Shown here: positions 14,961-24,112 of the stretch, one piece after another | How the letters are laid out: each line of letters begins with the position of its first letter | How positions within the stretch are numbered: the stretch's first letter is position 1 | DNA from: an uncultured Draconibacterium sp. | Lineage (GTDB): Bacteria; Bacteroidota; Bacteroidia; Bacteroidales; Prolixibacteraceae | DNA: 64,000 nt | Direction of reading: 5' to 3' | Assembly: GCF_963677575.1 (NCBI RefSeq) | Contig: NZ_OY782038.1 | Location: 2,607,501-2,671,500, forward strand | Notes under the pieces: model-generated | Told to the model about the DNA's origin: nothing | Databases searched by the model: none | What the model saw: only the letters and a program-made list of their open reading frames with translations | Position numbers and translations under genes: made by a program

Positions 14961-17138
14961 TTAATTAAACCAGTAAGTCATTTTTAAAACCACCGCCCTG
15001 TTTCGTGAGTTCCAGCTTCCGGTAAAATAATTGTCGGTGTACACCAGGTAAATATCCGAAACCGGTTGGTATCGCCACTGAAATCGTGAGTTGATATTCA
15101 GATTATCAATTTGCTCGTTGTACTGCACAAAAGTCGACCAGAAAATTTTATCAGTGAAAGTAATATCCATTTTCGGGCCCACGAGCCAGAATTTTTCGCG
15201 GCTAAACGGATCGCCCAAATCCATATCAGTGTAGTTAAAATTCATGGTCAGGTTTACATAGGGTTGAAAGCGGTAACCGATCTCTCCCTGAATGTACTGA
15301 ATATCACCACTGTAAAAACTGCCTTTTGAGGCTTCAGCTTCCCAGGTAAACAACGATTTGCGCGTTGATTGATAGGAAACAGAAAAAAGTCCAAAATCAT
15401 ATTCCGAGCCTGCAGGCAGGAAATTATCAGGATCTTGCGTAGGATTAAAATCGTTGCTCAGCTTTACAAACTGGTCACTATATTCAAAACTCAGTTCGGC
15501 ACGGTTTGCAAAGGTAAGCTCGTATTCAAACTTATATTCATGCTCAATTAAATCATTGTCGGGATTATAATAATTATCGAGCAGCACACTCGGGCCATGA
15601 CTCGCCACTTTTTTATTCGGCACAAAAGTATATCCTCCCGAACCACCAATATAATTGTAACCTGTTCGGCGTACGTAACCGGCCTCGGCACGGTAATTTT
15701 CGCCCACCGAAGTTTCGTAAATACCCAAATGCAAATGCGGAGTACTGTACATCAACATGGCTCCCTGTGCATATTGTTTATCGGGATTATCAGGTTGAAA
15801 AGAGCGGTGGTAAAAGAACTTTCCGTCCCACACATTATCTTTACTAGCCAGGATATAGTCGAAACCAATAACCCGGTTATGCATGCTGGTGTCCGATGGC
15901 ACATCAAAATATTCTTTGTTAACGGCAATAAATCCAAGGCTCGATCGCGTAAACATTTTCTTCTGAACAGAAGCCACGGTAAAATTCCGCGCCAGGTTTT
16001 CGCTGGTTTCTTCGGTGGCCATATTCATAAAACCTACCCGCCAGTCGTTACCAATCTTTCCACTTAATCGGGCACCGGCCAGCACCGGAGCATCCAAACC
16101 AATTCTTCGCGAGAAAAATGGGGTTAAGGTGTGGGCGTATCCATAACTTGAAAACAGGTCACTGTTTTCGAGAAAGAACTGTCGTTTTTCAGGAAAGAAC
16201 AATTCGAAACGATCGATATTGGTTACCTGCTGATCAACTTCAACCTGTGCAAAATCGGGATTATACGTCAGGTCGAGTGTCATCGACGATGAGATACCAA
16301 CTTTGGCATCAAAACCAACATCGGTACGATAATCGGTACTTGTTCCGGCCTCAAAATCTTTTGATGCTCCGCCAAGTAAATAAGGAATTACAGAAAATTG
16401 CATTTTCGATTTTGGCAGCGGCTCCTCAAATTTCATGCGTCCGGTGTAGGCCAGCGATGCCGTTGGGAACTGCCGTGGCACAGGCGCCCAGGCCGACTTT
16501 TCATTCGATTTTAAATCGAGGCGGCTAAAATTCACATTCCACTCCTTGCTTCCATTGGGGTAACGCACCGACTTAAAAGGAATACGCATTTCGCTCACCC
16601 AGCGGTCGTCGTAATGTTTGGTTTCCATCTCCCATTTACAATCCCAATCCAGCGAAATATTGCTTCCGTTGCTCATGGTTCCGTCCCATTTTGCTCCCGA
16701 GGCCGATACTCCAAACGAAAAACCATTTGTCTGGTCTAAAAATGTATCGAAAAATATAAGCAGGTTGTCGTTATTACCAAAGCTAAAATCGCGCCGGAAA
16801 GATTCCATGATACGTTTGCCGGGCAACTTGTCGTAAAAAATCTGTGCTACATACAAAGCTTTGTCGTCATACGCCATCATCATAGTCGATGGTTGTGTGG
16901 CAAATCCGGTATCGACAGGCAACACCCGGTAAAAATTTCCGGTTTTCTGTGCAAACTCCCAATCGGGCTCATCAATAACACCATCAATGGTTATCCCGCC
17001 ATCCCTGATTTTTTTTACATGATAAATAAAATCCTTATTAAAAGTATTGACAGTACTGTCTGATTTTGTTTTAAAACCGTTGGCTGTTCCGCTTACCGAT
17101 AGCAGAAAACAAAACACAAAGACCAAAGACAACTTCAT
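14961..17138 (-). CDS. CBM9-like/DUF5916 outer-membrane protein
   Basis: About 725 residues with a signal peptide (MKLSLVFVFCFLLSVSGTANG). Residues after it contain a carbohydrate-binding family 9-like domain, recognised by ITIDGVIDEPDWEFAQ and the IFFDTFLDQTNGFSFGVSASGAKWDG region. The rest is rich in alternating aromatic/polar strands and ends in W-F-N, as expected for an outer-membrane beta barrel (DUF5916). The frame is open to 17216, but a clear promoter at 17180-17209 places transcription start inside that extension, so the start at 17138 is used. Substrate unknown; no polysaccharide-utilisation genes adjoin it. Confidence 0.85.
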   Translation of the reverse strand: MKLSLVFVFCFLLSVSGTANGFKTKSDSTVNTFNKDFIYHVKKIRDGGITIDGVIDEPDWEFAQKTGNFYRVLPVDTGFATQPSTMMMAYDDKALYVAQIFYDKLPGKRIMESFRRDFSFGNNDNLLIFFDTFLDQTNGFSFGVSASGAKWDGTMSNGSNISLDWDCKWEMETKHYDDRWVSEMRIPFKSVRYPNGSKEWNVNFSRLDLKSNEKSAWAPVPRQFPTASLAYTGRMKFEEPLPKSKMQFSVIPYLLGGASKDFEAGTSTDYRTDVGFDAKVGISSSMTLDLTYNPDFAQVEVDQQVTNIDRFELFFPEKRQFFLENSDLFSSYGYAHTLTPFFSRRIGLDAPVLAGARLSGKIGNDWRVGFMNMATEETSENLARNFTVASVQKKMFTRSSLGFIAVNKEYFDVPSDTSMHNRVIGFDYILASKDNVWDGKFFYHRSFQPDNPDKQYAQGAMLMYSTPHLHLGIYETSVGENYRAEAGYVRRTGYNYIGGSGGYTFVPNKKVASHGPSVLLDNYYNPDNDLIEHEYKFEYELTFANRAELSFEYSDQFVKLSNDFNPTQDPDNFLPAGSEYDFGLFSVSYQSTRKSLFTWEAEASKGSFYSGDIQYIQGEIGYRFQPYVNLTMNFNYTDMDLGDPFSREKFWLVGPKMDITFTDKIFWSTFVQYNEQIDNLNINSRFQWRYQPVSDIYLVYTDNYFTGSWNSRNRAVVLKMTYWFN

Positions 17139-17179
17139 ACGAAATAGCTTTAATTGATTTAGGTATAATAAGTTGTCGA

Positions 17180-17209
17180 CAAAGATATTCAAATTGTTAT
17201 AACCACAAA
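17180..17209 (-). promoter_or_regulatory. Promoter of the DUF5916 gene
   Basis: On the minus strand TTTG (17206-17209), an 18-nt spacer and TATCTTTG (17180-17187) match the Bacteroidota -33/-7 consensus. It lies about 40 nt upstream of the chosen start and settles that start. Confidence 0.65.
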
Positions 17210-17551
17210 GTGTCAATTATATCCATTAATCAAGTTTATATAAAAATCTCAACAAGAAATTAATAAACAATGACATTCATTAAAATCAGTTGACATCAAA
17301 TCTTCGGAGCTCAATCCTTGAGCAGATTAGGTTATAGCATTAAGCTCTGAGGGACTAATTATATCCTCTGAAGCTCAAACGATACCTTCAGAAGTACCCC
17401 CTTTAATAAGAATGATTTTAGAATGATGATTAACGAATGAAGACTATAGAAGAAGTAGGCAAACAACAATAGGCAAATCTCAAATGTGCTCTATGTAAGT
17501 AATGTGGTTCAAAAAACTTTAGGTATTTGTGTGTTAACTAACAAATAAAAA
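17210..17551. other. Gene-free spacer
   Basis: No supported gene. Around 17455-17475 it contains AGGCAAA words that recur inverted near 20205-20230 (TTTGCCTATTGCC), another member of the intergenic word vocabulary. Confidence 0.4.
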
Positions 17552-17575
17552 GCCTCCGACTTTTCAGCCGGAGGC
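17552..17575 (-). terminator. Rho-independent terminator of the efflux operon
   Basis: GCCTCCG and CGGAGGC form a 7-bp GC-rich stem followed by TTTTT on the minus strand, just downstream of the TolC-type gene. Confidence 0.85.
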
Positions 17576-17603
17576 ACAAAAAACAATGTTCAAGCAAGAT
17601 CTG

Positions 17604-18944
17604 CTACAAGGTGATTGGTACACCGTTGTAGAAATCAAGTATTTTCGTGCGGAAAATATATTCGTATTTTGCTTGTAACAGATCCGACTGAGCATTGGTC
17701 AGATTTGTTTTACTTTGGTTGTATTCTACTGAGTTGATCATTCCCACATTAAACTTTTCTTCGGTGTAACGGAAAGCTTCTTTCATCGATGCCACTGCTT
17801 TATCGGTTGAAATGTAACGATTAAAAGCAGCCAGGGCGTTGGTATATACCTGCTCAATGTCTCTACGTAAAACATTGCGACTTTGTTGTAATTGATACTC
17901 GTAATCAGCAATCTGCATTTCTGAGTTCGTAATATTGTTTTTCACCTGGAAACGATTGAAAATAGGTATACTCAAAGTTAATCCCAGGCTCGAGCGGCTG
18001 TTGTTTTTCAATTGTTCGCCCAAATCAATGCGGTTTCCTTCAAAGTCTTTGTACTGGTTGTTGTACTGGTTATAATAGTTGGCACCAAAACTCAAATTCG
18101 GGTAACGATTTCCCTTTACAATATCCAACTGTTTCATCGCACTTTGAACGCGCAACTGGGCAGCTTTTATTTCGGGGCGTACATTAATAGCCGTGCTAAA
18201 GACATCGTAGGCGTTTATCATGGTCAGGTTGGCCTGAATTTGGGGCAATACGGGCTCTTCAATCGTAAAACTCTCGGCCATGGGTAATTCCAAAAACTGG
18301 AACAAATTAAGGTAAGCAAGCTGTACCCGGTTTTGTGCATTTACCAAATCCAGTTCCTCGCGAGCCAGCTGCGCCTCAATTTCCAGCAAAGCTCCCCGTG
18401 CTTCACTTCCAGCGTCAACAAGTTGTTTTGTGCGTTCAATCTGTTGTTTGGTTACCTCGATGGTAGCCTCGGCAACCAATTGCACCTCCTGCGCAAACAG
18501 TATTTCGAGATATTCGGCTGCAATCGACAGCATAATATCATCTTTTGTTTTTTGCAGATCGGCCATTGTTGCCTGTAAATCGAGTTCGCGCATTTTAACG
18601 GTGTTGCTCAATGTCATTCCGTTAAAAAGTGTCATACTGGTATTTAATCCACCAGCAACACTTGCCGAGTTAATATTGTCGTACGTATTGTCGTAGGTTA
18701 ACGAGCGACCGAAACTAAAGTCGTTGCTCACCTGGCCATTCAGGTTAGGCAGTTTATCATCTTTTGCCTGCTTAACCAGCGTTTCGTTGTATCTTGTATT
18801 TATCTCCTGTCGTTTTACCTGAAGGTTGTTTTCGATGGCGTAATCGAAACAGGCTTGTAAATCCCATACGTTTTGCGCCTGCAGGTTCAAGGCTCCTGCC
18901 GACAGTAATATTCCTAAAAATAAGGTTAAAAGACTCTTCATCAT
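17604..18944 (-). CDS. TolC-type outer-membrane efflux protein
   Basis: A 446-residue protein with a signal peptide ending near LNLQAQ, the N-terminal WDLQACFDYAIENNLQVK segment of outer-membrane efflux proteins, and two internally similar long-helix regions containing AGSEARGALLEIEAQLA and VGMINSVEYNQSKTNLTNAQSDLLQAKYEYIFRTKILDFY. It would form the trimeric outer-membrane channel for the adaptor and ABC permeases encoded immediately upstream. It is the last gene of the leftward efflux operon; the terminator follows. Confidence 0.92.
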   Translation of the reverse strand: MMKSLLTLFLGILLSAGALNLQAQNVWDLQACFDYAIENNLQVKRQEINTRYNETLVKQAKDDKLPNLNGQVSNDFSFGRSLTYDNTYDNINSASVAGGLNTSMTLFNGMTLSNTVKMRELDLQATMADLQKTKDDIMLSIAAEYLEILFAQEVQLVAEATIEVTKQQIERTKQLVDAGSEARGALLEIEAQLAREELDLVNAQNRVQLAYLNLFQFLELPMAESFTIEEPVLPQIQANLTMINAYDVFSTAINVRPEIKAAQLRVQSAMKQLDIVKGNRYPNLSFGANYYNQYNNQYKDFEGNRIDLGEQLKNNSRSSLGLTLSIPIFNRFQVKNNITNSEMQIADYEYQLQQSRNVLRRDIEQVYTNALAAFNRYISTDKAVASMKEAFRYTEEKFNVGMINSVEYNQSKTNLTNAQSDLLQAKYEYIFRTKILDFYNGVPITL

Positions 18945-18999
18945 GTATTGTTTTTTGTTTTGCCACTAATTTACATAAAGCAATGTGAATTACCTACTG

Positions 19000-20130
19000 T
19001 TACCCATTATTGGCTTGTGCTTCCTGTACTTTCTTCGGATCGATCTTTTCGCCTTTCACTTTATCCTCAGCTTTCAAACCTTCGGTAATTTCAATATTTA
19101 TCCCGTCAGAAAGGCCGGTGTGTACCCAACGTTTTTCGTAGTTTGGTTCTTCGGCCGAACCTACGTTCACCTCAACAAACGACGAGTCGTTTTCAAACTG
19201 AAGCAATCCTTCAGGAATAACCATCACATTGTCTTTGCGCTCTAAAACGATATTGGCGTTTGCGCTGTATCCGGCTCGGATAAACTGACCCTCTTTCAGT
19301 TTTACATTTGCTTTAATTTCAAACTGAATGGCCCCGTTCTCTTCAACACCTTTTGGCGAAATATATTCCAGAACGGCAGCAAATTTTTCTTTATCGATAG
19401 CACCAATTTCCAGTTCAATTGGCATTCCTTCGCGAATTTTTCCTACCTCTGTTTCATCAACATTTCCTTCAAATATCATATCGTTCATATTGGCAACCGA
19501 CGCAATGGTAGTTCCTGCGTTAAAGGTATTTGCCTGAATTACAGAGTTCCCTTCTTCAACCGGAACATCCAGCACCATTCCGTTAATGGTTGAGCGCACC
19601 AGTGTATTAGTAGCCGTTTCAGCCTTTTTTGTTACACCGTTTTTAATTAATTCCAGATTATTTTCGGCAGCAGCCATTTCTTCTTTTGCAGAATCGTAAG
19701 CCACTTTCGCCGATTTAAACTCTTCGTACGAGATCACTTCTTTATCGAATAATTTCTGCTGACGATCATAATCGATCTGTGCATCTTCAAAACCAATTTT
19801 TGCACGGTTTACACGTGTTTCAGCCGAATTCAGCGTTACCATATCAGGAATAATTTTGATACGTGCTACCACCTGTCCTTTGGTAATTTTATCGCCGGCT
19901 TCAACAAATAACTCGTCAATAATTCCGGAAACCTGCGGAACGATCTCAATTTCAAATCGCGGCACCACCGATCCGGTAGCCACCGTTTTCATTACTACAT
20001 CGCTGTAGAACGGATTCTTGTTCTCAAAATAATCGGTTTTCTTTTTCGATTTGTTGTACAGGAAGAAAAGCGTTCCTCCAAATATTGCAACCAATACTAC
20101 AACTCCTAAAATTTTAAATACTTTCTTCAT
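19000..20130 (-). CDS. Periplasmic adaptor (HlyD/MacA-type) of an ABC efflux pump
   Basis: A 376-residue membrane-fusion protein: N-terminal anchor helix (residues about 7-25), a biotinyl-lipoyl-like half (VVPRFEIEIVPQVSGIIDELFVEAGDKITKGQVVARI), an alpha-helical hairpin (about 100-170), the second lipoyl half with STINGMVLDVPVEEGNSV, then beta-barrel and membrane-proximal domains. It bridges the inner-membrane permeases and the TolC-type channel. Gene order (permeases upstream, channel 55 nt downstream) supports a tripartite MacAB-TolC-like pump. Confidence 0.92.
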   Translation of the reverse strand: MKKVFKILGVVVLVAIFGGTLFFLYNKSKKKTDYFENKNPFYSDVVMKTVATGSVVPRFEIEIVPQVSGIIDELFVEAGDKITKGQVVARIKIIPDMVTLNSAETRVNRAKIGFEDAQIDYDRQQKLFDKEVISYEEFKSAKVAYDSAKEEMAAAENNLELIKNGVTKKAETATNTLVRSTINGMVLDVPVEEGNSVIQANTFNAGTTIASVANMNDMIFEGNVDETEVGKIREGMPIELEIGAIDKEKFAAVLEYISPKGVEENGAIQFEIKANVKLKEGQFIRAGYSANANIVLERKDNVMVIPEGLLQFENDSSFVEVNVGSAEEPNYEKRWVHTGLSDGINIEITEGLKAEDKVKGEKIDPKKVQEAQANNG

Positions 20131-20458
20131 GGCTAATTTGCTTTTATTGTTTTTTGTTCGTTTTTATTTTTAACACTTAGACTGAAGGTCACTAAGTTTT
20201 TTTGCTTATTGACGTTTGCCTATTGCCAACTTTTCTTAAATATCGTTACTCTGTATTTGTCGTTCTTATCAGCTTTCTGCTTTTCTTGCTCCAAAGAGCT
20301 TTTGATCTTTACTCATCGCCTCATCGTGGAGCGCATCTTCTTTTTATTTTCTTATCCCGGAGCTAAAGCACCGGGCTAATCATATTTCGCTCCCCCGAAG
20401 CTTTTTCCATTCCATCTGAAATCTACAATCGTTAATCGCCATTCAACATTCATTCTTC
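20131..20458. other. Gene-free spacer inside the efflux operon
   Basis: 328 nt between the first permease gene's stop and the adaptor's start. It holds TTGCCTATTGCC words and a weak CCCGG/CCGGG stem near 20357-20375. No gene is seen; the size is unusual inside an otherwise tight operon. Confidence 0.4.
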
Positions 20459-21730
20459 TTACTCGTCCCTCAACGCGTCAATCGGTTTAATACTTACCGC
20501 CCGTCGCGCCGGAATTAACCCGGCAAAAATCCCGGAAACCACAAGTACCGATAGTGCTCCAACTGCCATTCGAAAACTAATTTCCGGATGACGGAAGAAG
20601 ATATCATCACTGCCGCCGGCATTCATTTCCAGTACCATATTCAGCAGCTCCAGTAATCCTACTCCCAGCGCCAGTCCAATGTATCCGGCTAGTACGGTCA
20701 GAAAAACACTTTCGGCAACAATATGCAGAATCACTTTCCCGGGAGTGGCACCAATGGCTCGTTGGATACCAATTTCCTGGGTGCGTTCTTTAATAATTAC
20801 CAACATAATATTGCTCACGCCAATTACACCTGCCAGTAAGGTTCCAATTCCCACGATCCAGGTTAACACCTGAATTCCGGTGAACAGTCCCATATATTTT
20901 TTCCATTCAACTTCGATGTTAAATGACCCGACAGCCTGTTGATCGTCGGGAGCAACACTGTGGCGTTCTTTCATCAATTCTTTTAATCGGGCTTCTACTT
21001 TACTTACAGGAATACCGGGCTGTGATGTTACCGAGAAGAAATGCACATCGTCGCCCATGTTAAAGGTTTTTTGCATGGTGGTGAATGGCATTATTATCGT
21101 TTCGTTCTTACGGCCTCCGCCAATGTTTACGCGGGTTTCGCCTTTTACCACACCAACCACCTGAAAGTAAACGCCGTTAATTTTCAGGTATTCGCCAATC
21201 GGATCTTCATCCTTGTCAAACATCACTTCCACTACGCGCTCGCCAATATTTACCACTTTTCGCGAATGCTGAATATCGATGGTATTGATCAGTCGTCCCT
21301 GAAGCGGTGTCCACGGATCGATTTTGAAAAACTCAGGATAATCACCATAAATATTAAAGGCACCTGTTTTTTTACCACGAATTACATTATCACCACCACC
21401 GCTGCTCGGTCCGAATAATCGTGGCGACAAATATTCAATATCGCTGATATTGGCTTTTATGTATTCAATATCTGTGTTTTTGTAATTCCAGCGTCGTCCC
21501 CGTTGAAATCCTTTATAAGGCACGCTGGTGCGCTCGGTCCAGAAGAATGCCGAGTTGGATGCAAAAGCTTTAATTCCGTCCATCACCCCGTTTTCAAGGG
21601 CGCGGCCGGCTCCCGACATAATTATCAGCATAAATATTCCCCAGAACACACCGAAAGCGGTCATAAAACTGCGCATCCGGTTTTTCTTTAAAGCGCTTAA
21701 TATTTCTTTCCAAAGGTCTAAGTCGAACAT
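20459..21730 (-). CDS. MacB-like ABC permease
   Basis: A 423-residue permease with the MacB plan: one N-terminal helix (SFMTAFGVFWGIFMLIIMSGAG, about residues 22-43), a large periplasmic domain (about 50-280), then three C-terminal helices including the cytoplasmic motif IGVSNIMLVIIKERTQEIGIQRAIGATPGKVI. It ends IKPIDALRDE, the family's usual tail. It has no ATPase domain, so it depends on the ATPase at 23092-23817. It is about half similar to the neighbouring permease and the two may form a heterodimer. Confidence 0.92.
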   Translation of the reverse strand: MFDLDLWKEILSALKKNRMRSFMTAFGVFWGIFMLIIMSGAGRALENGVMDGIKAFASNSAFFWTERTSVPYKGFQRGRRWNYKNTDIEYIKANISDIEYLSPRLFGPSSGGGDNVIRGKKTGAFNIYGDYPEFFKIDPWTPLQGRLINTIDIQHSRKVVNIGERVVEVMFDKDEDPIGEYLKINGVYFQVVGVVKGETRVNIGGGRKNETIIMPFTTMQKTFNMGDDVHFFSVTSQPGIPVSKVEARLKELMKERHSVAPDDQQAVGSFNIEVEWKKYMGLFTGIQVLTWIVGIGTLLAGVIGVSNIMLVIIKERTQEIGIQRAIGATPGKVILHIVAESVFLTVLAGYIGLALGVGLLELLNMVLEMNAGGSDDIFFRHPEISFRMAVGALSVLVVSGIFAGLIPARRAVSIKPIDALRDE

Positions 21731-21757
21731 TGTTTTCTGCTTTTGTTTTCGTTTCTG

Positions 21758-23020
21758 TTATTCGTCGCGTAATGCCTCTATCGGTTTAATTTTTGCAGCT
21801 CGTTTGGCCGGAATATACCCGGCAATAGCTCCGGCTACAACCAGCAAAAGAGTAGCCGACATAGCAATACCTATATCGACAGTCGGGTTACGAAATATCG
21901 TTTCTCCATTTCCTCCGTTTGTTGCAGCTGAAGCTTCAAATTGTTTCTCAACAATAAAATTCAATCCTTCCATGAGGCCGGTTCCAAGGACTAATCCGAT
22001 GTATCCGGCAATAGTGGTAATCATTACGGCTTCCAGAAGAATTAATCCAATTACCGAGGAAGGACTGGCACCAATGGCTTTTCGGATTCCAATTTCTTTT
22101 GTGCGTTCTTTTACCACGATAAGCATAATGTTGCTTACTCCAACCACTCCTGCAATCAGAGTTCCGATTCCAATAATCCAGATGAAAATATCGATGGCCT
22201 GGAAGATTTTCATGGTTTGAATCACATCCTCCAGTTTACTGTATGATCCCATAGCCGATTCATCAGTAGCATCGAATTTATGTTTGCGGGCCAATCTTTC
22301 TCTAACACGGTTTTCGATGGCCTGGCTTTCTTCTATCGTTTCTGCGTTAATGGTTAAGGCAAAATTGTGCAGGCGGTTTGATCCGTTAAATACTTTTTGC
22401 CCCGTAGTTACCGGGATGTAGGCATTTCGGTGACGCGTACCACCGCCTTCTTTACAAATTCCAACCACTTTAAAAGGAATATTATTCACACGAACATATT
22501 CACCAATAGCCTCTTTCCCATCAAAAAGTGCATCGTAAATATCTTTACCCAGCACTACCGATTTCCGGGTTTGATCAATGTCAACCTGGTTTACAAAACG
22601 ACCGTCAACAATTTCAATCGACTCCACATCTTTTAAGTCAGGATGACAAGTTACTGCCGTGTATTCGCCGTATTCACTTCCATAGGAGAACAAGTTTCCG
22701 CCAATGTAATAACGCCCCGAGGTATTTTCAATTCCTTCCAGATCTTTCAAAATATCGTAATCAGCATTAGTGAAGCGGATTTCCCTGTTTTCCTGCATTC
22801 CTTTGTACGGAATACTAGTGCGGCCACTCCATAACCACATGGCATTTATGGCATTGCGCATAAAGTTTTCCGACACGCCATTGCTTAAACCATTACCGGC
22901 TCCCAACAGGATCATTAACATAAAAATCCCCCAGGCAACGCTAAATCCGGTAAGGAAAGTGCGCATTTTATTTTTTTTGATTGTGGCAAAGATCTCTTGC
23001 CATTTATCAATATCGAACAT
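21758..23020 (-). CDS. MacB-like ABC permease
   Basis: A 420-residue permease with the same architecture as its downstream neighbour: N-terminal helix (TFLTGFSVAWGIFMLMILLGAG), periplasmic domain, then three helices with VGVSNIMLIVVKERTKEIGIRKAIGASPSSVI, ending IKPIEALRDE. The pair lies 27 nt apart, which suggests a tandem duplication followed by divergence and a heterodimeric transporter. MacB-type pumps move substrates from the periplasm outwards through an adaptor and channel, which are both encoded downstream. Confidence 0.92.
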   Translation of the reverse strand: MFDIDKWQEIFATIKKNKMRTFLTGFSVAWGIFMLMILLGAGNGLSNGVSENFMRNAINAMWLWSGRTSIPYKGMQENREIRFTNADYDILKDLEGIENTSGRYYIGGNLFSYGSEYGEYTAVTCHPDLKDVESIEIVDGRFVNQVDIDQTRKSVVLGKDIYDALFDGKEAIGEYVRVNNIPFKVVGICKEGGGTRHRNAYIPVTTGQKVFNGSNRLHNFALTINAETIEESQAIENRVRERLARKHKFDATDESAMGSYSKLEDVIQTMKIFQAIDIFIWIIGIGTLIAGVVGVSNIMLIVVKERTKEIGIRKAIGASPSSVIGLILLEAVMITTIAGYIGLVLGTGLMEGLNFIVEKQFEASAATNGGNGETIFRNPTVDIGIAMSATLLLVVAGAIAGYIPAKRAAKIKPIEALRDE

Positions 23021-23091
23021 GATTGAATAGTTTAAAGTTTAGTGTTTTAAAGTTCAGAACAGAGAACTAAAAACTGAGACTGTTAACTGAA

Positions 23092-23817
23092 CTAGGCAGT
23101 TTCCATCTCTTTGGCGTACTGATGCTGAAAGTTTTCCAATTCGCCGTTTTTAATGATCTCATCGATCCGGCCATCTTTCAACCGCACTATTTTTTGAGTC
23201 ATAGCAGCAATATCGTGCTCGTGCGTTACCAGAATAACTGTAATTCCGTCATCATTAATTTCTTTCAGAATATCCATTACCTCGTACGAAGTGCTGGTAT
23301 CAAGTGCCCCGGTTGGCTCGTCGGCAAAAATAATTTTTGGCTGAGAGATGAGCGAACGTGCAATTGCAACGCGTTGTTTTTGTCCACCCGACATTTCGCT
23401 TGGCAAATGTGTTGCCCAATCCAGCAAACCAACTTTATCGAGGTATTCCTCGGCAATTTTATTTCGCTTTTTACGATTTACTCCCTGGTAGTAAAGTGGA
23501 AGTGCTACATTTTCCATAGCATTTTTAAAGGAAATCAGGTTGAACGACTGAAACACAAAACCTACCAACTCGTTCCTGAGTTTGGCCGCCTTTTTTTCCG
23601 ACATATCCTTTACCAACGATCCGTTTAGATAGTACGATCCTTCATCGTAATTATCTAAAATCCCAAGGATGTTAAGCAGGGTTGATTTCCCGGAACCCGA
23701 TGACCCCATTATGGAGACGAACTCTCCGGAATTGATTTCGAGGTCAATTCCTTTTAATACGTGCAACGAGTTACTACCCGTTACATACGACTTGTGAACA
23801 TTGTTTAGACTAATCAT
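23092..23817 (-). CDS. MacB/LolD-type ABC ATPase of the efflux pump
   Basis: A 241-residue ATPase with Walker A GSSGSGKS (about residues 38-45), Q-loop FVFQSFNLISFKNAMENV, signature MSGGQKQRVAIARSL and Walker B IIFADEPTGALD, all diagnostic of the MacB-type group. The C-terminus has an extra 20-residue tail (KNGELENFQHQYAKEMETA). It is the first gene of the operon, 71 nt ahead of the first permease. The gap contains AAAGTTTAGTGTTTTAAAG words of the intergenic vocabulary. Confidence 0.92.
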   Translation of the reverse strand: MISLNNVHKSYVTGSNSLHVLKGIDLEINSGEFVSIMGSSGSGKSTLLNILGILDNYDEGSYYLNGSLVKDMSEKKAAKLRNELVGFVFQSFNLISFKNAMENVALPLYYQGVNRKKRNKIAEEYLDKVGLLDWATHLPSEMSGGQKQRVAIARSLISQPKIIFADEPTGALDTSTSYEVMDILKEINDDGITVILVTHEHDIAAMTQKIVRLKDGRIDEIIKNGELENFQHQYAKEMETA

Positions 23818-24085
23818 GGCTTGAACTTGTTTTCTGTTATGGCTTTCTGAAGCCGTTGATTTTTGTTTTCAATTTAAAGTTGATGAAAAAAAGGTTTCCC
23901 CGAGGTCTTTTTTCGACGAACGACCTATTTGGGCATGTAAAAAAAATAATTTAGAACGTTTTTTGTTTTTTATGGCTTTAAAGCTTACCTCATTTGTTTC
24001 AATAATGGGACGCATAACTTTTTGTTACGTTACAACGAATTTTTGTTTTTTTGAAATGGCTTTTCAGAAACGTGCAATCTTTCCG

Positions 24086-24093
24086 TATTTTTG
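24086..24093 (+). promoter_or_regulatory. Candidate -7 box for the FAD oxidoreductase gene
   Basis: TATTTTTG matches TAnnTTTG, 19 nt before the ATG at 24113. It decides between that start and longer in-frame ones further upstream. Confidence 0.45.
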
Positions 24094-24112
24094 GCAGGTA
24101 ATATTTCAATAC

